Shown in pieces: positions 59,727 to 64,000 of a stretch of 64,000 bases of DNA. Numbering within the stretch: position 1 is the stretch's first letter; the number at the start of each line of letters is the position of its first letter. The translations under genes were made by a program, and so were the position numbers. The stretch lies in assembly GCF_038433465.1 (NCBI RefSeq), contig NZ_JAESVF010000003.1, forward strand, positions 1-64,000, in the 5' to 3' direction. The stretch is from Galbibacter sp038433465 (GTDB taxonomy: Bacteria > Bacteroidota > Bacteroidia > Flavobacteriales > Flavobacteriaceae). A model generated the notes under the pieces. That model saw only the letters and a program-made list of their open reading frames with translations, made no database searches and was not told where the DNA came from.

Positions 59727-62700
59727 ATGATTCTTTTCTTCGGAAACCCAGAAATCAAGGTTTTTGCTGTTCAAACCAACAGCAACATTTCACAAGAAAA
59801 CAGTGCAAAATTATCGTGGTTATTTGGCAATCAACCACAAATCGAAGCGGCGTCTATAGACGCTTTTTTTATTGGTCCTCGTGCCGCCATGATAACTCCA
59901 TGGAGTACCAATGCTGTAGAGATTACTCAAAATATGTGTATCGATGGAATTATCAGAATTGAAGAATTTCATGCATGCGCTAAAGACACTACAGACTTTG
60001 ACCCAATGCTTTCGCAAAAATACAATAGCTTAGACCAAAAGGTTTTTGATATTAATATTGAACCCGAAGCGATAAAAGAAATTGAAGACATTGCTGCCTT
60101 TAATCTAAAAGAAGGATTGGCGTTAAGCGATGAAGAAATAAAATATTTAAACGAACTTTCTGATAAGCTAGAAAGAAAGTTAACCGACTCTGAAGTTTTT
60201 GGATTTTCTCAAGTAAACTCAGAACACTGTCGTCATAAAATTTTCAACGGTACGTTTGTTATCGACGGAGTAGAAAAACCGATGTCATTATTTAAAATGA
60301 TAAAGAAAACTTCCGAAGAAAATCCAAACAATATCGTTTCGGCATACAAAGATAATGTTGCCTTTTTAAAAGGTCCAAAAGCGGTACAATTTGCACCGAA
60401 AACTGCCGATAAACCCGATTTTTATCAAGAAAAAGAATTCAATGCTGTTTTATCATTAAAAGCAGAAACTCATAACTTCCCAACAACTGTAGAGCCTTTT
60501 AACGGTGCTGCAACAGGTGCGGGAGGAGAAATTCGCGACCGTTTAGCAGGTGGTAGAGGTTCTTTACCTCTGGCTGGAACTGCTGTGTACATGACTTCTT
60601 ACTCGCGTTTAGAAGAAAACAGACCTTGGGAAAATGCCATGAACGAACGCGAATGGTTGTACCAAACGCCTATCGATATTTTAATAAAAGCTTCCAACGG
60701 AGCTTCCGATTTTGGAAATAAATTTGGACAGCCACTAATTGCTGGGTCAGTACTAACTTTCGAGCATGAAGAAGAAGCCCGTAAACTTGGTTTCGACAAA
60801 GTAATTATGCTTGCTGGAGGAATTGGCTACGGAAAAGAAGAACAAGCAATTAAAGGAACACCAAAAGCTTCGGATAAAATTGTTGTACTTGGTGGTGAAA
60901 ATTACCGTATCGGAATGGGTGGTGCTGCTGTTTCTTCTGCTGATACAGGAGAATTTAGTAGCGGTATCGAACTAAATGCGGTACAACGCTCCAATCCAGA
61001 AATGCAAAAACGTGTCGCCAATGCCGTAAGAGGAATGGTTGAAAGTGAGGAAAACGAAATTGTTTCGATTCACGATCACGGAGCTGGAGGGCATTTAAAC
61101 TGTCTGTCAGAATTGGTGGAAGACACAGGAGGGAAAATCGATTTAGATAAACTTCCTGTTGGAGACCCAACTCTTTCAGCAAAAGAAATTATCGGGAATG
61201 AGAGTCAAGAGCGAATGGGACTTGTTATCAGTAAAGAACATACCGAAAAATTACAGCGCATTGCAGAGCGCGAGCGTTCTCCAATGTACGAAGTTGGTGA
61301 TGTTACCGATAACGATGTTTTCTGTTTTGAGTCGGCTACAACAGGTGAAAAACCAATGGATTTGGCACTAAGCGATATGTTTGGAAGTTCGCCAAAAACC
61401 ATCATGACCGATACAACAATCAAAAGAAATTACAAAGATGCTACTTACAGCGTCGAAAACATACAAACGTATTTAGAGCAAGTATTACAGCTTGAAGCCG
61501 TTGCTTGTAAAGATTGGCTTACCAACAAGGTAGACCGCTGTGTTGGTGGTCGTGTTGCCAAACAACAATGTGCTGGCCCGTTACAATTACCACTTAACAA
61601 CTGTGGTGTAATGGCGCTCGATTTTAAAGGAAAAGAAGGACTGGCTACTTCAATTGGCCACTCTCCTATTTCTGCACTTATCGACCCTGTTGCAGGAAGT
61701 AGAAATTCTATTGCTGAAGCGCTCACCAACATTGTTTGGGCTCCGCTAAAAGACGGTTTACAGTCGGTTTCATTATCGGCAAACTGGATGTGGCCTTGTA
61801 AAAATGAAGGTGAAGATGCACGTTTATACGAAGCTGTAAAAGGATGTTCGGATTTTGCTATTGAACTTGGAATCAATATTCCTACAGGAAAAGATTCACT
61901 TTCGATGAAGCAAAAATATCCGAATGAGGAAGTTATTGCACCTGGAACAGTTATTATTTCTGCGGGTGCACATTGTAACGATATTAATAAAGTTGTTGAG
62001 CCTGTTTTACAAAGAAACGGAGGAAGCATTTATTACATCAACCTTTCGAATGATAATTTAAAACTAGGAGGTTCTTCATTTGGGCAAATTTTAAACAGCA
62101 TCGGAAACGAAGTACCAACGATACAAAGTGCCGAAAGTTTAAAAACTGCCTTTAACACGCTTCAGCAATTAATAAAAGACAATCAAATACTTGCAGGACA
62201 TGATGTAGCCAGTGGAGGTTTTATTACAACCTTGCTAGAAATGTGTTTTGCTGATATAAATTTAGGAGCGCAACTAGATCTTTCTGCTATCAAAGAAAAA
62301 GATTCTATTAAACTATTATTCAACGAAAATGCAGGAATTGTTTTCCAAGCGAATAACGATACTACCGTTGAAACTGCCTTAAACAAGGCTGGAATTACGT
62401 TCTACAATATCGGAAAAGTACAAGAAGGTGACAGGTTACAAATAGTAAACCACACCGATAGCTTTTCATTCAGTGTAAGTCAGTTAAGAGATGTTTGGTA
62501 TAAAACATCCTTCTTATTAGACCAAAAACAAACTAAAAATAATGTTGCAAAGACTCGTTATAACAACTATAAAAACCAGCCGTTAACGTATAAATTCCCA
62601 GAGCATTTCACAGGAAAACTTCCTGAAGTAACAGGAAAAAGACCAAAAGCGGCCATTATTAGAGAGAAAGGAAGTAACTCGGAGCGCGAAATGGCAAATG

Positions 62701-63386
62701 CTATGTATTTGGCAGGTTTTGATGTGAAAGATGTACACATGACCGATTTAATTTCGGGACGTGAAACACTAGAAGACATTCAATTTATTGGAGCAGTTGG
62801 AGGATTTTCAAACTCCGATGTTTTAGGTTCTGCCAAAGGTTGGGCGGGTGCTTTTATGTACAACGACAAAGCGAAGCAAGCGCTAGAAAACTTCTTTAAA
62901 AGAGAAGACACACTTTCTATCGGAATTTGTAATGGATGTCAGCTTTTTGTTGAATTAGGATTAATCAATCCAAACCATTCAGAAAAACCTAAAATGCTTC
63001 ATAACGAAAGTGGAAAACACGAAAGTATCTTCACTTCCGTAGAAATTCAAGAAAACAATTCGGTAATGCTTTCTACTTTAAAAGGAAGCAAACTCGGAAT
63101 TTGGGTTTCTCATGGAGAAGGAAGATTTAGTTTCCCATACGAAGAAAACAAATACAATATTGTTGCAAAATACGGTTACGAAGGCTACCCTTCCAATCCA
63201 AATGGTTCAGACTTTAACACTGCGATGTTAGTTTCAGACGATGGAAGACACCTAGTAACAATGCCACATTTTGAGCGTTCGATCTTCCAATGGAACTGGG
63301 CAAATTACCCTAACGGAAGAAAAGACGAAGTTTCGCCATGGTTGGAAGCTTTTATCAATGCAAAAAAATGGTTAGAGAATAAATAA
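59727..63386 (+). CDS. purL: Phosphoribosylformylglycinamidine synthase (single chain)
   Basis: A 1219-residue FGAM synthase of the large single-chain type: an N-terminal PurS-like part, two AIRS-type halves (with EVNSEHCRHKIF-like QVNSEHCRHKIF and AETHNFPTTVEPFNGAATGAGGEIRDR), and a glutaminase domain with catalytic Cys in GICNGCQLFVELG and the PHFERS end. It turns FGAR, ATP and glutamine into FGAM in purine synthesis. Single gene; strong terminator downstream. Confidence 0.97.
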   Translation: MILFFGNPEIKVFAVQTNSNISQENSAKLSWLFGNQPQIEAASIDAFFIGPRAAMITPWSTNAVEITQNMCIDGIIRIEEFHACAKDTTDFDPMLSQKYNSLDQKVFDINIEPEAIKEIEDIAAFNLKEGLALSDEEIKYLNELSDKLERKLTDSEVFGFSQVNSEHCRHKIFNGTFVIDGVEKPMSLFKMIKKTSEENPNNIVSAYKDNVAFLKGPKAVQFAPKTADKPDFYQEKEFNAVLSLKAETHNFPTTVEPFNGAATGAGGEIRDRLAGGRGSLPLAGTAVYMTSYSRLEENRPWENAMNEREWLYQTPIDILIKASNGASDFGNKFGQPLIAGSVLTFEHEEEARKLGFDKVIMLAGGIGYGKEEQAIKGTPKASDKIVVLGGENYRIGMGGAAVSSADTGEFSSGIELNAVQRSNPEMQKRVANAVRGMVESEENEIVSIHDHGAGGHLNCLSELVEDTGGKIDLDKLPVGDPTLSAKEIIGNESQERMGLVISKEHTEKLQRIAERERSPMYEVGDVTDNDVFCFESATTGEKPMDLALSDMFGSSPKTIMTDTTIKRNYKDATYSVENIQTYLEQVLQLEAVACKDWLTNKVDRCVGGRVAKQQCAGPLQLPLNNCGVMALDFKGKEGLATSIGHSPISALIDPVAGSRNSIAEALTNIVWAPLKDGLQSVSLSANWMWPCKNEGEDARLYEAVKGCSDFAIELGINIPTGKDSLSMKQKYPNEEVIAPGTVIISAGAHCNDINKVVEPVLQRNGGSIYYINLSNDNLKLGGSSFGQILNSIGNEVPTIQSAESLKTAFNTLQQLIKDNQILAGHDVASGGFITTLLEMCFADINLGAQLDLSAIKEKDSIKLLFNENAGIVFQANNDTTVETALNKAGITFYNIGKVQEGDRLQIVNHTDSFSFSVSQLRDVWYKTSFLLDQKQTKNNVAKTRYNNYKNQPLTYKFPEHFTGKLPEVTGKRPKAAIIREKGSNSEREMANAMYLAGFDVKDVHMTDLISGRETLEDIQFIGAVGGFSNSDVLGSAKGWAGAFMYNDKAKQALENFFKREDTLSIGICNGCQLFVELGLINPNHSEKPKMLHNESGKHESIFTSVEIQENNSVMLSTLKGSKLGIWVSHGEGRFSFPYEENKYNIVAKYGYEGYPSNPNGSDFNTAMLVSDDGRHLVTMPHFERSIFQWNWANYPNGRKDEVSPWLEAFINAKKWLENK

Positions 63387-63410
63387 TTCTTATTTAATCG
63401 AACTAAAATT

Positions 63411-63440
63411 AAGGAGTTGCCATAAATCAACTCCTTTTTT
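63411..63440 (+). terminator. Terminator of purL
   Basis: AAGGAGTTG-CCATAAAT-CAACTCCTT hairpin followed by a T-tract. Confidence 0.9.
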
Positions 63441-63681
63441 TATGAGTTCTTTTGAAAATACTCGGCAAATTTCCTAATTTGCAATTCTGTTAACCTCCCC
63501 TAAACAATTTTGGAGGCACAAGCGAAACATTTACTTTTATTTTAAAATTTGCGTCCAAAAACATCGGACAAATATTGCAACCAAAAGGAAGCAATCGCAA
63601 CAAATTATGAAAGTTTTATGAAGAATTACGTACTAAATAAGGTAATTTCACTTCGCTAACTGAACTATAATATACAACAAT

Positions 63682-64000
63682 ATGAATAAAGTTACCCGTT
63701 TGTTCGATTTTCCATACCATCAGTTGGAAAAATATAATTTAGATATTGCCTTTTCAACCAAATATGGAGACGAATGGGTACATACATCTTCGCAAGAATA
63801 CGTTGATAAAGCCAATCAATTCAGTAGAGGATTACTTCGACTTGGCATCCAACCAAACGATAAAATTGCGGTGATTACGCACACCAATAGAACCGAATGG
63901 CACATTGCCGATATTGGTATTTTACAAGTAGGAGCGCAAAATGTACCTATTTATCCTACTATTTCTGAAGAAGATTACGAGTATATTTTAAATCATTCCG
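63682..64000 (+). CDS. Long-chain acyl-CoA synthetase, AMP-forming (start only)
   Basis: The first 106 codons only; the gene continues past the window. The sequence MNKVTRLFDFPYHQLEKYN..., then WVHTSSQEYVDKANQFSRGLLRLGIQPNDKIAVITHTNRTEWHIADIGILQVGAQNVPIYPTIS is the N-terminal part of FadD/AMP-binding proteins. It would activate fatty acids to acyl-CoA. The family call is good; the completeness of the gene cannot be judged. Confidence 0.88.
   Translation, partial: MNKVTRLFDFPYHQLEKYNLDIAFSTKYGDEWVHTSSQEYVDKANQFSRGLLRLGIQPNDKIAVITHTNRTEWHIADIGILQVGAQNVPIYPTISEEDYEYILNHS

Overview
The window looks like chromosomal DNA of a marine-type Flavobacteriaceae (Bacteroidota). This rests on low GC, several TAnnTTTG-type -7 promoter boxes, a type IX secretion (type B) sorting domain, stand-alone MnmD, zinc-less L31, DUF4199 and DUF4920 proteins, and a Flavobacteriaceae-style DnaJ. 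The genus cannot be fixed from this sequence. No rRNA, tRNA or CRISPR array was recognised.

Region 1 (1-5856) is the most unusual part: an integron-like gene-cassette array. Seven attC-like sites of 129-132 bp alternate with single-unit cassettes, all in the same orientation. Each cassette starts with a GTTG... core whose sequence is matched, as reverse complement, by the ...CAAC core at the end of the same cassette, as expected if cassettes excise as circles. The cargo is a HigBA-like toxin-antitoxin pair, an ApeA-type HEPN anti-phage protein, a ParE-type pair, a zinc-ribbon protein with an HNH-like start, a second ParE-type pair, and two copies of a non-coding cassette. The site arms differ by changes that give G-T wobbles mainly on the bottom strand, and some changes are compensated in both arms. 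No integrase lies in the window; the array runs off the left edge. On the right it stops 14 bp into what looks like a third non-coding cassette, where an IS3-family element (5857-7154) with an A9 frameshift site is inserted.

Region 2 (7155-14449) is accessory-like: an O-methyltransferase, a DUF1697 protein, a thioredoxin, two PH-domain proteins, a GNAT enzyme, an RDD protein, DUF2200 and several small membrane proteins.

Region 3 (14450-32585) holds an NtrC-like regulator, MscS, a NatAB-type ABC exporter, dnaJ-grpE divergent from a YceI lipoprotein across a palindromic sigma-54-like promoter, an epimerase, mnmD, ilvE, a nucleotide pyrophosphohydrolase, and a nitrogen module (P-II, Amt, outer-membrane porin).

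Region 4 (32685-48849) has an ABC-2 exporter, a T9SS-secreted protein, L-serine dehydratase, alkB, uvrB with a barstar homologue, hsp20, a TerB-like protein, APS/PAPS reductase, mtaB, a GlmU-like nucleotidyltransferase, rpmE2 and a dolichol-phosphate-mannose-synthase-like glycosyltransferase.

Region 5 (48876-64000) has a phosphosugar mutase, an MsbA-like ABC transporter, an ECF sigma operon with a membrane partner and a CpxP/Spy-like periplasmic protein, a YCF48-like lipoprotein, an RsmB-like RNA methyltransferase, a secreted endonuclease I, an SGNH hydrolase, purL and the start of an acyl-CoA synthetase.

A dispersed intergenic repeat of about 235-250 bp occurs three times in full and once with an internal deletion. 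Two palindromic MITE-like elements are also present.
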